A DNA stretch of 6,430 nucleotides from an uncultured bacterium (lineage in GTDB: Bacteria > Planctomycetota > UBA1135 > UBA2386): contig CALKYL010000336.1 in assembly GCA_938003515.1 (NCBI GenBank), positions 1 to 6,430 on the forward strand, read 5' to 3'. The translations under genes and the position numbers were made by a program. The notes below the pieces were generated by a model that saw nothing but the letters and a program-made list of their open reading frames with translations, did no database searches and was not told the DNA's origin. Positions 1 through 6,175 of the stretch are shown piece after piece. The stretch's first letter is position 1, and each line of letters begins with the position of its first letter.

Positions 1-133
1 CGAGCGCGCGCAGGAAGGTCGCGGTGTGGCTGGTGCCGGCGCCGACCTCCATGTCGTACGGCTGCAGCAAGGCGCAGCCGTGTCGGTCCCAGTAGTCCTG
101 CAGGCGTAGGATCAGCTGCTGGAAGGTCACCAT
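1..133 (-). CDS. glyQ: Glycine--tRNA ligase alpha subunit, N-terminal part (cut by window edge)
   Basis: This is the start of the catalytic alpha subunit of the bacterial alpha2beta2-type glycyl-tRNA synthetase, which charges tRNA-Gly with glycine in the cytoplasm. Reading the minus strand from the ATG at 133 gives 44 codons without a stop. They begin [20 protein letters not shown] and continue with a [10 protein letters not shown] stretch and a TFLRAL segment. Known GlyQ proteins start the same way ([36 protein letters not shown]). Here the usual His-Pro of that motif is His-Thr (SHTAT). The ATG is the family's normal start, and no Shine-Dalgarno sequence precedes it. The remaining roughly 250 residues lie left of the window, so I cannot tell whether it is a separate alpha subunit or a fused GlyQS protein. 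It is a housekeeping gene, divergent from the secreted-protein genes to its right. Confidence 0.95.
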   Translation of the reverse strand, partial: MVTFQQLILRLQDYWDRHGCALLQPYDMEVGAGTSHTATFLRAL

Positions 134-144
134 CGCGGGCCGCG

Positions 145-150
145 ATGCTA
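145..150 (-). promoter_or_regulatory. Candidate -10 element for glyQ
   Basis: On the minus strand the hexamer TAGCAT (4 of 6 matches to TATAAT) lies 11 bases upstream of the glyQ ATG, inside otherwise almost pure G/C sequence, and is followed by CGCGGCC. A transcript starting about 7 bases downstream would have almost no leader, which fits the missing Shine-Dalgarno site. I saw no convincing -35 box. This is inference from position and base composition only. Confidence 0.25.
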
Positions 151-206
151 TCGGGGCGCCGCGCCGCGGTCTCGCGCCGCGCGCCGGGTCGGGTCGCCGC
201 GCGCCG

Positions 207-222
207 ATGCGGGTTGCCGCAT
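207..222. repeat. Perfect 6-bp inverted repeat in the divergent intergenic region
   Basis: ATGCGG (207-212) and CCGCAT (217-222) are perfect complements around a GTTG loop. No T-tract follows, so it is not a terminator. It lies about 40 bases upstream of the candidate -35 box of the propeller-protein gene and about 70 bases from the glyQ start, so it could be an operator. In DNA this GC-rich such a palindrome can also arise by chance. Confidence 0.3.
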
Positions 223-264
223 GGCAGCCGACGAAATTCCGCCGCGAAAGCGCGCCACCCCCGG

Positions 265-294
265 TTGATCGTTGGTTCGCCGCGCGGGTACACT
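265..294 (+). promoter_or_regulatory. Candidate sigma-70-type promoter of the FG-GAP propeller gene
   Basis: TTGATC (265-270, -35-like) and TACACT (289-294, -10-like) are separated by 18 bases, close to the preferred sigma-70 spacing. The -10 lies 71 bases upstream of the chosen GTG start. The same TACACT hexamer lies 73 bases upstream of the next gene. The position argues that the in-frame ATG at 207, upstream of this promoter, is not the real start. Confidence 0.45.
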
Positions 295-355
295 CACGCC
301 GCCTGCGGCCTGTCCGGACCTCAACCGGACGAGCCCGACCGACCCGTCCGAGACC

Positions 356-359
356 GAGG
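356..359 (+). promoter_or_regulatory. Ribosome binding site that decides the GTG start at 366
   Basis: GAGG (within GAGGT) lies 6 bases upstream of the GTG at 366 and matches the anti-Shine-Dalgarno core. Together with the signal peptide that begins immediately after the GTG, it supports 366 over the upstream in-frame ATG. Confidence 0.6.
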
Positions 360-365
360 TATTCC

Positions 366-3005
366 GTGCGTTCTTCCACCCTACCGTTTTCGCTCGCCGC
401 GCTCGCGGCGGCCATCTGCGCGCCGGGCGTGCGCGCGCAGTGGGTCTCCTTCGACAACCAGACGACCACCCGTCTCGTCGCCGCCAACAGCCTCGGCGCC
501 GGCGACCAGCAGGAGAAGGACTACGCCTGGGCCGACCTCGACAACGACGGCGACATCGACCTGGTCTGCGTGCGCAAGGAGCCGTTCACGACCGGCGGCC
601 ACTTCCCGAACGTGCTGTTCATGAACGAGAACGGCGTGCTGACCGATCGCTCGGCGGCGCTCACTTCGGCGACCGTGCCCGGCAGCAACGGCTTCCTGGA
701 CGCGACCAACGACCGCGACGTGGTCATCTGCGACGTCGACGGCGACACCTGGCTCGACGTCGTCACGTGCACGACCCTGACCGCGACCATGCCGAAGTAC
801 ATCCGCGTGCCGCGGGTCTACCTCAACCGCGGCAACGACGGCCAGGGCAACTGGCTCGGCCTGCTCTACGACGACCCGAACCGCATCGACGACGCGCCGT
901 GGGGCGGCCACCACCGCTTCTGCTCGGTCGCGGCCGGCGACGTCGACGGCGACGGCGACGTCGACCTCTACTTCGGCGACTACCAGCAGGGCGGCCCGCG
1001 GCCGAACGACATCAACGACCGCCTGCTGATCAACGACGGCACCGGCTACTTCACCGACGAGTCGGCGGCGCGCATGACGCCGACCATGCTCGAGTCGTCG
1101 TTCGGCATGAAGGTCGACATCGTCGACATGAACGGCGACGGCAAGCTCGACATCGTCAAGGACGACGCGCTCAACGCGCCGCAGGCGGTCTCGATCAGCT
1201 ACAACGACACCGCGACCCACGGCGTCTTCGGCAGCTACCAGCTCGCCTACCAGAACCAGCCCTACCACTTCAACATCGGCGACCTCAACAACGACAACCG
1301 GCCGGACATGATCGTCAGCGACGACGGTCAGGACCAATACCTGTTCAACCTGGGCAACCAGGCGAACGGCACGGTCAACTGGTCGCCGACCTACGCCTTC
1401 AGCTACAGCGGCGGGGGCGACGACGACGGGTTCGGCGGCAACAACCTGATCGTCGACCTCGACAACGACGGCTGGAACGACGCGATCATCGCCGACGTCG
1501 ACGTCGACATCGAGGGCTGCGCGCGGCGCTGCCACATCTACCGCAACCTCGGCAACGCGCCGAACGTCACGCTGCAGGAGCAGATCGTCAACGGCCAGGT
1601 CGTCGGCGGCATCACGACCGCTGCGCTGCGGGGCACGTTCGACGTCGCGGTCTTCGACATCGACGGCGACGGCTTCAAGGACATGGTCGTCGGCCGCTGC
1701 ACCGGCACCGAGGTCTACATCAACACGCCGCCGAGCGGCATCTCGTTCAGCTACGTCAACGGCCTGCCGGGCTCGCTGGTGCCGAACCTGCCGACCGACC
1801 TGGTCGTCGACGTGATCGGGGTCGGCGGTCTGTCCCCGGTCCCGGGCACCGGCGTCCTGCACTACGCGGTCGACGGCGGCGCCTTCTCGACGATCGCGAT
1901 GAGCGACAACGGCGTCGGGCGCTACTCGGCGACCCTGCCGGCGTTCCCGTGCCCGACCGAGGTCTCGTTCTACCTCAGCGTGCAGGCCAGCGACTCGTCG
2001 ACCTACTTCGATCCCCCGAGCGCGCCGGCCGGCTACTACGACGTCGGCGCGTGGTTCGGCTCGGTGACGTTCTACGAGAACGACTTCGAGACCGACGCGA
2101 ACGGCTGGACGGTCGTCAACGGCGCCGGCCTCGTCACCGGGGGCTGGGAGCGCGCGGACCCGAACGGCACGATCGCGTCGGGCAAGATCGCCGCGCCGTT
2201 CAGCGACGCGCAGGCGGGCGCCGCGGACTTCTGCTTCGTCACCGAGGACGGCCCTGCTGGCGCGGTCACCACGCCCTCGATCGCCGACGTCGACGGCGGG
2301 CCGACCGACCTGATCTCGCCGCCGCTCGACTACGCGGGCACCGACGGCACGATCAGCTTCCAGGCCTGGGTGTTCTCGGCCGGCAACGACGGGCTCGAGA
2401 TCGCGGTGTCCGGCGACGGCACCAACTGGGTGACGGTGCAGACGATCGCCGCCGACATCAACAGCACGCCCGGCAACACCAACCAGTGGCTGCAGTACGG
2501 CTTCCGGGTCAGCGACTTCATCGCGCCGACCGCGACCGTGCAGGTGCGCTTCCGCGCCTCGGACACGGCACCCGAGCACATCGTCGAGATGGGCCTCGAC
2601 GTGTTCCGTGCCCAGAGGTTCGTGTGCGATTACTGCCAGCCGCAGTTCGCGCTGCAGACGATCGGCAACGCGACGCTGTCGATGTGCGGCGGCGTGCTCT
2701 CGCCGGGCGACCCGTTCACGACGCTGCGGGTCGAGGACATGCCGGCGTTCGGCAACGGCCTGTTGTTCTTCGACGCGCTGCCGTTCCCGGTGCCGTCGCC
2801 GTGGAACAGCGCCCAGCTGATCTCGCCGGCGCCGATCGTGCTCGGTCCGCTGTTCGCCGATGCCAACGGCGACGTGACCGCGCCGCTGTTCCTCGGCGGC
2901 ATCCTGCCGGCCGGCTGGTCGCTCTACGTGCAGACCGCCTATTCGGACGCGACCCTGCCCGGTCAGGTCGGCGTCACGAACGCGCTGCAGGTCACCTGGA
3001 ACTGA
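366..3005 (+). CDS. Secreted FG-GAP/VCBS beta-propeller protein with Ig-like, jelly-roll-like and CxxCQ C-terminal domains
   Basis: This is an 879-residue exported protein of unknown specific role, most plausibly in surface binding or adhesion. The GTG start is followed by a Sec signal peptide (RSSTLPF, then a hydrophobic Ala/Leu core, with likely cleavage after VRA at residue 24). Seven Asp-rich calcium loops begin near residues 57, 123, 192, 254, 306, 364 and 431, in the form DxDxDGxxD. Examples are [30 protein letters not shown] and [10 protein letters not shown]. Their 52-69-residue spacing fits the seven blades of an FG-GAP (integrin-alpha-like) propeller. Residues about 455-560 look like an Ig/FN3-type beta domain. 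Residues 566-752 (starting [16 protein letters not shown]) look like the jelly-roll or MAM-like modules seen in 'choice-of-anchor' proteins. Residues 754-879 form the C-terminal domain shared with the next gene. The family usually has no catalytic residues and none are evident. The reading frame is intact. The long 5' extension to position 207 is Arg-rich, lacks a signal peptide at its start and is rejected. Gene and fold class are secure; function is not. Confidence 0.93.
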   Translation: MRSSTLPFSLAALAAAICAPGVRAQWVSFDNQTTTRLVAANSLGAGDQQEKDYAWADLDNDGDIDLVCVRKEPFTTGGHFPNVLFMNENGVLTDRSAALTSATVPGSNGFLDATNDRDVVICDVDGDTWLDVVTCTTLTATMPKYIRVPRVYLNRGNDGQGNWLGLLYDDPNRIDDAPWGGHHRFCSVAAGDVDGDGDVDLYFGDYQQGGPRPNDINDRLLINDGTGYFTDESAARMTPTMLESSFGMKVDIVDMNGDGKLDIVKDDALNAPQAVSISYNDTATHGVFGSYQLAYQNQPYHFNIGDLNNDNRPDMIVSDDGQDQYLFNLGNQANGTVNWSPTYAFSYSGGGDDDGFGGNNLIVDLDNDGWNDAIIADVDVDIEGCARRCHIYRNLGNAPNVTLQEQIVNGQVVGGITTAALRGTFDVAVFDIDGDGFKDMVVGRCTGTEVYINTPPSGISFSYVNGLPGSLVPNLPTDLVVDVIGVGGLSPVPGTGVLHYAVDGGAFSTIAMSDNGVGRYSATLPAFPCPTEVSFYLSVQASDSSTYFDPPSAPAGYYDVGAWFGSVTFYENDFETDANGWTVVNGAGLVTGGWERADPNGTIASGKIAAPFSDAQAGAADFCFVTEDGPAGAVTTPSIADVDGGPTDLISPPLDYAGTDGTISFQAWVFSAGNDGLEIAVSGDGTNWVTVQTIAADINSTPGNTNQWLQYGFRVSDFIAPTATVQVRFRASDTAPEHIVEMGLDVFRAQRFVCDYCQPQFALQTIGNATLSMCGGVLSPGDPFTTLRVEDMPAFGNGLLFFDALPFPVPSPWNSAQLISPAPIVLGPLFADANGDVTAPLFLGGILPAGWSLYVQTAYSDATLPGQVGVTNALQVTWN
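2625..3002 (+). other. CxxCQ C-terminal domain, copy 1 (residues 754-879 of the propeller protein)
   Basis: The domain opens with C754-D-Y-C757-Q758, has its third cysteine in MCGG at C774, and ends in NALQVTWN. It lines up with the end of the neighbouring di-heme oxidoreductase: the same C-x2-C-Q-x15-C-G spacing, a shared LF-x-DA-x-G motif, a shared LP-x2-W...Q segment, and a shared final NAL-x-V. It is predicted beta-rich (alternating hydrophobic residues) and contains no calcium loop. I cannot name a family. It resembles the C-terminal modules that high-GC planctomycetes append to many secreted proteins, but that is recollection rather than a search result. Confidence 0.7.
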
Positions 3006-3039
3006 CGTCCGACGGGACGCCTGCGACCTGCGGCGACCT

Positions 3040-3090
3040 GCGGCCGTCCGGACTGCGCCCTGGGGCGCAGCCGGCGGCCGCGCGACTTTT
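3040..3090 (+). terminator. Candidate intrinsic terminator after the propeller gene
   Basis: A long imperfect hairpin is formed by CTGCGCC (3053-3059) with GGCGCAG (3064-3070) around a CTGG loop. It is extended by CCGG (3048-3051) with CCGG (3071-3074), then CGGCCG (3041-3046) with CGGCCG (3075-3080), with single bulged bases at 3047 and 3052. Six bases later comes TTTT (3087-3090). The stem is very strong, but the T-tract is short and slightly displaced, so termination efficiency is uncertain. The T-tract leads straight into the -10 region of the next gene. Confidence 0.5.
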
Positions 3091-3098
3091 GCTACACT
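3090..3098 (+). promoter_or_regulatory. Candidate extended -10 promoter of the di-heme oxidoreductase gene
   Basis: TGC followed by TACACT (3093-3098) matches the extended -10 form TGnTAnnnT, and the hexamer is identical to the one upstream of the preceding gene. No recognisable -35 sits 17 bases upstream, where the terminator-like stem lies; extended -10 promoters can work without one. The hexamer ends 73 bases before the ATG. Confidence 0.4.
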
Positions 3099-3171
3099 CT
3101 CGGCCTTCTCGCTCGCGCGACCGCCCCGATCCTGCCGCGGGGCCCGCGCCACCCGACCCCGCGATCCCGCC

Positions 3172-5010
3172 ATGCGCCTACCCTTCCTGTTCGTGTCCCT
3201 CTTGGCACCGGTCGCCGCCCAGGCGCCCCAGCCCAAGATGGGCGCGCCGCTCGACGGCCTGACGACCGCGGAGCTGCAGCGCTTCGAGGACGGCAAGGTC
3301 GACTTCGGCGCGCCGCTCGCCGCGGCCGACGGCCTCGGGCCGATCTTCAACCAGGTCAGCTGCGCCAACTGCCACAACAACCCGGTCGGCGGCTCGGGCG
3401 GCACCAAGGTCACCCGCTTCGGCTTCGACGACGGCAACGGCGGCTTCGACCCGCTGACCGCGCTCGGCGGCTCGCTGCTGCAGCAGGGCGCGACGCATCC
3501 CGCGGTGCTCGAGGTGGTCCCGCCACAGGCGAACGTGACCGCGTCGCGCGTCACGCCCTCGGCGCTCGGCATCGGCCTGCTCGAGGCGCTCGACGACGCC
3601 GACATCGCCGCCAACGAGATCAATCCGCCGAGCCCGCTCGTCAGCGGTCGCGTGCGCTGGGTCGAGCCGCTCGAGGGCCCGGCGCTGCCGCTGCGCGCCG
3701 GCCGCTTCGGCTGGAAGGCGCAGATCGCGACCGTGCTCAGCTTCTCGGCCGACGCGTCGCAGAACGAGCTCGGGTTCACGAACCGGCTGCTGCGCACCGA
3801 GAACGCGCCGAACGGCAACACCGCGCTCCTGGTCCTCTACGACCCGCGGCCCGACCCCGAGGACGGCCCGGACGCGAACGGGCTGCACTTCATCGACCGG
3901 ATCACCGACTTCCAGCGCTACCTCGCGGCGCCGCCGCAGACGCCGCGGTCGGGAACGACCGGCGAGGCGATCTTCGAGAGCGTCGGGTGCGCCGACTGCC
4001 ACATCGCGGCCTGGAGGACGCGCAACGATCCGGCGCTCGAGCCGGCGCTGCGCGACCGCGAGATCCGGCCCTACTCCGACTTCCTGCTGCACGACATGGG
4101 GCTCGCGGCCGACTTCGTCGGCGACGGCGACGCCGGCGTGCTCGAGATCCGCACGCCGGCGCTGTGGGGCGTGCGCGTGCGCAACGCGATGTGGCACGAC
4201 GGCCGCGTCGTCGGCGGCACGCTCGAGTCGCGCCTGCTCGGCCCCGGCGGCGTGATCGACCTGCACGCGTCGTTCGGCAGCGAGGCGCGGCCCTCGGCGC
4301 TCGCGTTCCAGGCGCTGTCGTATGCGGACCAGCTGCAGGTCGTCGCGTTCCTCGACTCGCTCGGGCGCGCGGAGTTCGACGGCGACGGCGACGGCGACCG
4401 CGACCAGGACGACCTCGCGGCGTTCCTGCTGGCGATGGCCGGCGGGCCCTACACCGCCGACGACCCCGAGGCCGTGTTCGACTTCGACCAGAACGGCTGG
4501 GTCGACCAGCTCGACCTCGGCGCGTTCGCGCTCGTCTACGAGGTCGACTGCGACAACAACGGCAACAACGACCTCGACGACGTGCTCAACGGCGGCGCCG
4601 CCGACGCCAACGGCAACCTGATCCCGGACCGCTGCGAGCACTGCCAGACCGACCTGGGCTTCGCGGGCGCCGGCTCGCTCGCGATGTGGATCTGCGGCGA
4701 CGACCTGACCGATGCCGACTCGCGGGCGACCTTCCAGATCACCGGCGGCCCGCCGAACGCGACCGTGCTGATCGGCATCGGCGTCGCGGCCAACCCCTAC
4801 CCGATCACGCCCACCGAGTTCCTCGTGCCGCTCGAGCCGCTGGCCGCGCTGGTCGACCTGTTCGCCACCGACGCGCAGGGCGAGCTGCGGCTGCCGGTGT
4901 TCGGCGCCGGCAACCTGCCGGTCGCGACCTGGGTGTTCCAGGCGGCGGTGTTCGACGGCACGGCCTACGACCTGTCGAACGCGCTCGAGGTCCGCGTCGG
5001 CAGCTTCTGA
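3172..5010 (+). CDS. Secreted di-heme oxidoreductase (DHOR/DUF1111 family) with EF-hand loops and CxxCQ C-terminal domain
   Basis: This is a 612-residue exported c-type cytochrome of the DHOR family (often annotated 'thiol oxidoreductase'), a probable extracytoplasmic redox enzyme whose physiological substrate is not established. The signal peptide is MRLPFLFVSLLAPVAA, with likely cleavage after residue 16. Two haem-attachment sites are present: C64-A-N-C67-H68 and C273-A-D-C276-H277. Family landmarks appear in the usual order: GPIFNQVSC before haem 1, GIGLLEAL (133-140), GRFGWKAQ (177-184), LLHDMG (305-310), RTPALWG (327-333) and MWHDGR (340-345). After the catalytic part, at about residue 400, come four EF-hand-like loops: DGDGDGDRDQDD (403-414), DFDQNGWVDQLD (437-448), DCDNNGNNDLDD (459-470) and DANGNLIPDRCE (478-489). 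The last resembles thrombospondin-3 or dockerin-type ends. Residues 488-612 form the same C-terminal domain as the upstream neighbour. DHOR proteins are typically shorter (about 400-500 residues) and lack this tail. There is no Shine-Dalgarno site; the start is set by the signal peptide. Maturation would need a cytochrome c assembly system, which is not in the window. Confidence 0.93.
   Translation: MRLPFLFVSLLAPVAAQAPQPKMGAPLDGLTTAELQRFEDGKVDFGAPLAAADGLGPIFNQVSCANCHNNPVGGSGGTKVTRFGFDDGNGGFDPLTALGGSLLQQGATHPAVLEVVPPQANVTASRVTPSALGIGLLEALDDADIAANEINPPSPLVSGRVRWVEPLEGPALPLRAGRFGWKAQIATVLSFSADASQNELGFTNRLLRTENAPNGNTALLVLYDPRPDPEDGPDANGLHFIDRITDFQRYLAAPPQTPRSGTTGEAIFESVGCADCHIAAWRTRNDPALEPALRDREIRPYSDFLLHDMGLAADFVGDGDAGVLEIRTPALWGVRVRNAMWHDGRVVGGTLESRLLGPGGVIDLHASFGSEARPSALAFQALSYADQLQVVAFLDSLGRAEFDGDGDGDRDQDDLAAFLLAMAGGPYTADDPEAVFDFDQNGWVDQLDLGAFALVYEVDCDNNGNNDLDDVLNGGAADANGNLIPDRCEHCQTDLGFAGAGSLAMWICGDDLTDADSRATFQITGGPPNATVLIGIGVAANPYPITPTEFLVPLEPLAALVDLFATDAQGELRLPVFGAGNLPVATWVFQAAVFDGTAYDLSNALEVRVGSF
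4633..5007 (+). other. CxxCQ C-terminal domain, copy 2 (residues 488-612 of the di-heme oxidoreductase)
   Basis: The domain opens with C488-E-H-C491-Q492, has its third cysteine in ICGD at C508, and ends NALEVRVGSF. From first cysteine to the NAL motif is 115 residues here and 118 in copy 1. The two copies have diverged in most other positions and in DNA sequence, so they are not a recent duplication. C488 is also the end of the fourth calcium-type loop, so the domain follows the EF-hand module directly. It has no haem or catalytic motif of its own. Confidence 0.7.
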
Positions 5011-5015
5011 TCGCG

Positions 5016-5072
5016 GCGCGCGGCCCGGCCCGCCCGCGGGCCCGAACGCGGGGGCCCCGTGCGCGCGGCCCG
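5016..5072. repeat. Extremely GC-rich self-complementary spacer with a 12-bp direct repeat
   Basis: The 12-mer GCGCGCGGCCCG occurs at 5016-5027 and again at 5061-5072. Between the copies two mutually exclusive hairpins can form: CCCGCG (5033-5038) with CGCGGG (5047-5052), or GGGCCC (5038-5043) with GGGCCC (5052-5057). No T-tract follows, and the next bases are A-rich. It may help transcripts from the di-heme gene to end or be stabilised, but low-complexity G/C sequence alone could give the same picture. Confidence 0.35.
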
Positions 5073-5125
5073 CGCGTGAGGAAACGGTGAAGATCGGTCG
5101 CCGCGGCGCGTCCGCGGCCCGGCTG

Positions 5126-5134
5126 TGGCACGAT
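5126..5134 (+). promoter_or_regulatory. Candidate -10 region of the lipoprotein gene
   Basis: TGG-CACGAT (hexamer at 5129-5134) has the TGn prefix and matches TATAAT at only 3 of 6 positions. It is the only A/T-containing hexamer near the start and is followed by TCCGCCC, like the C-rich sequence after the other candidate -10 boxes. It would give a leader of about 10 bases before the ATG at 5153, consistent with the absence of a Shine-Dalgarno site. The evidence is weak. Confidence 0.2.
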
Positions 5135-5152
5135 TCCGCCCCCGTGCGACCC

Positions 5153-6064
5153 ATGCGCATCGTCCCCCTGACCGTGTTCGCGCTCGCCTGCGCCGGCTGC
5201 TCCGACAGCTCCGACGCCCCGGAGACCGAGGTGTTCCTGCAGCCGGACATCGCGATCACGGTCGACAACGCGAACGACGTCGCCGCCGCGGCGATCCGCG
5301 CGGCGCTCGACCTCGAGCGGGTCGTGGCGATCGGCACGAACTTCCTGCTGACCCCGCCGCCGGAGCCGACGGTCACGCCGCCGGTCGGCGCCCCGGCGAT
5401 CCTCTCGGTCACGCTGAACGGCCCCGAGGGCGGCACCGCGGAGTTCTCGTGGGAGGACGTGCTGGTCGACGGCATCTACAGCTCGACCGACGTCTTCACG
5501 ATCGTGCTCGACGACTACGGCGCCGAGGGGCTGGTGCTCAACGGCGCGATGGTCATCGACAGCACCGAGGTCCAGGGCACGATCGCGACGGGGCTCGCCA
5601 CGTGGCTGGCCCGCGCCGAACTCAATCTGCTCGGCGTGCGCGTCGGCATCGGCAGCCAGGTGTGGGCGATCAACACGACGGTGCCGATCCGCTTCGAACG
5701 GCGGCAGTTCGTGCAGCTGCTCGACGCCCGGACGATCGAGGACGTCGCCTACGGCCCCTACGAGATCAAGCGGAACAGCACGATGTCGCGGTTCGCGACC
5801 GAGGAGACGCTGACCTACTTCCACAACGGCGCCGTGTTCTCGAACGACCTCGACGGCCTCGTGCGCTACGACTCGCCCGGCCCGCTGGGCGCGTTCCCGT
5901 TCTTCCCGGAGCCCTCGAGCGGCATCCTGTTCGTGCGCGGCTTCCGCGACAGCGTGATCGAACTCGAGTTCGGCTTCTTCACGCTCGAGGTGCGCGTCGA
6001 CGAGGACGGCGACGGGGAGTTCGAGCAGACGACGTCGACCAGCCTGTTCGCCTTCCTGCCGTAG
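5153..6064 (+). CDS. Putative lipoprotein, beta-rich, unknown function
   Basis: This is a 303-residue predicted exported protein without a name I can support. The chosen ATG gives MRIVPLTVFALACAGC, a short hydrophobic signal ending in C16. The lipobox is C-A-G-C, with cysteine at -3 where Leu is usual, so lipid attachment at C16 is likely but not certain. The mature part starts acidic (SDSSDAPETE), then ITVDNANDVAAAAIRAAL (35-52), probably helical. It is followed by alternating strands, including an LNG motif at 129-131. Near the end come PSSGILFVRG (254-263) and D283-E-D-G-D-G-E289, a calcium-loop-like element. The order ITxxNAxxVA, LNG, P-x-SG, D-x-DGDG-x-E recalls an uncharacterised beta-rich secreted family of proteobacteria; that is memory of a pattern, not a search result. 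Alternative starts are GTG 5144 (adds three residues) and GTG 5087, which has a GAGGA upstream but would add a 22-residue Arg-rich tail before the signal. Unlike its two left neighbours it lacks the CxxCQ domain. Confidence 0.85.
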   Translation: MRIVPLTVFALACAGCSDSSDAPETEVFLQPDIAITVDNANDVAAAAIRAALDLERVVAIGTNFLLTPPPEPTVTPPVGAPAILSVTLNGPEGGTAEFSWEDVLVDGIYSSTDVFTIVLDDYGAEGLVLNGAMVIDSTEVQGTIATGLATWLARAELNLLGVRVGIGSQVWAINTTVPIRFERRQFVQLLDARTIEDVAYGPYEIKRNSTMSRFATEETLTYFHNGAVFSNDLDGLVRYDSPGPLGAFPFFPEPSSGILFVRGFRDSVIELEFGFFTLEVRVDEDGDGEFEQTTSTSLFAFLP

Positions 6065-6091
6065 GCGCGCTCCGAGTCGGCGGCCGGGGCG

Positions 6092-6120
6092 CCCGCGACG
6101 CCGCGCGGCCGCGGGTGTTT
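6092..6120 (+). terminator. Candidate intrinsic terminator after the lipoprotein gene
   Basis: CCCGCG (6092-6097) pairs with CGCGGG (6110-6115), extended inward by GCC (6100-6102) with GGC (6107-6109) across a two-base bulge, leaving a GCGC loop. TGTTT (6116-6120) follows the stem immediately. It starts 28 bases after the stop codon, the expected position for a terminator. The T-tract is short. Confidence 0.5.
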
Positions 6121-6166
6121 GCGTTCGGGGAGATGTTCCCTGGGCGTGCCGCTGGCGCGCACGAGC

Positions 6167-6175
6167 TGCGATCAT
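6167..6175 (+). promoter_or_regulatory. Candidate -10 region of the coiled-coil gene
   Basis: TGC-GATCAT (hexamer at 6170-6175) lies between the terminator-like hairpin and the start codon, 67 bases before the ATG, and is followed by CTCCGG. It keeps the TGn prefix and the A2 and T6 positions of a -10 box. No -35 is evident. Confidence 0.25.

Noticed and set aside
207..365. In-frame ATG at 207 as the start of the propeller protein
   Set aside because: It would add 53 Arg/Pro-rich residues ahead of a good signal peptide, lies upstream of the candidate promoter, and lacks the ribosome site that GTG 366 has.
939..965. Tandem GACGGC micro-repeats, and others at 1137, 1668 and 4378
   Set aside because: They are explained by Asp-Gly runs of calcium-binding loops in coding sequence, not by independent DNA repeats.
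381..3821. Very long minus-strand open frame (1146 codons) antisense to the propeller and di-heme genes
   Set aside because: Its product is low-complexity Val/Ala/Asp/Arg sequence with no domain or signal peptide. In G/C-ended codons the antisense frame rarely meets stops. The plus-strand frames show clear families.
3172..5010. Dockerin-like loops taken as evidence of a cellulosome
   Set aside because: There is no cohesin, scaffoldin or glycoside hydrolase in the window. Planctomycete secreted proteins often carry such Asp-rich loops without cellulosomes.
5126..5140. TGGCAC as the -24 element of a sigma-54 promoter
   Set aside because: The expected TTGC at the -12 position is CGCC here, so the second half of the site is missing.
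3178..5475. Long minus-strand open frame (765 codons) antisense to the di-heme gene, and a similar one at 4805-6307
   Set aside because: Same composition artefact; they span two real genes and the intergenic spacer and show no recognisable motif.
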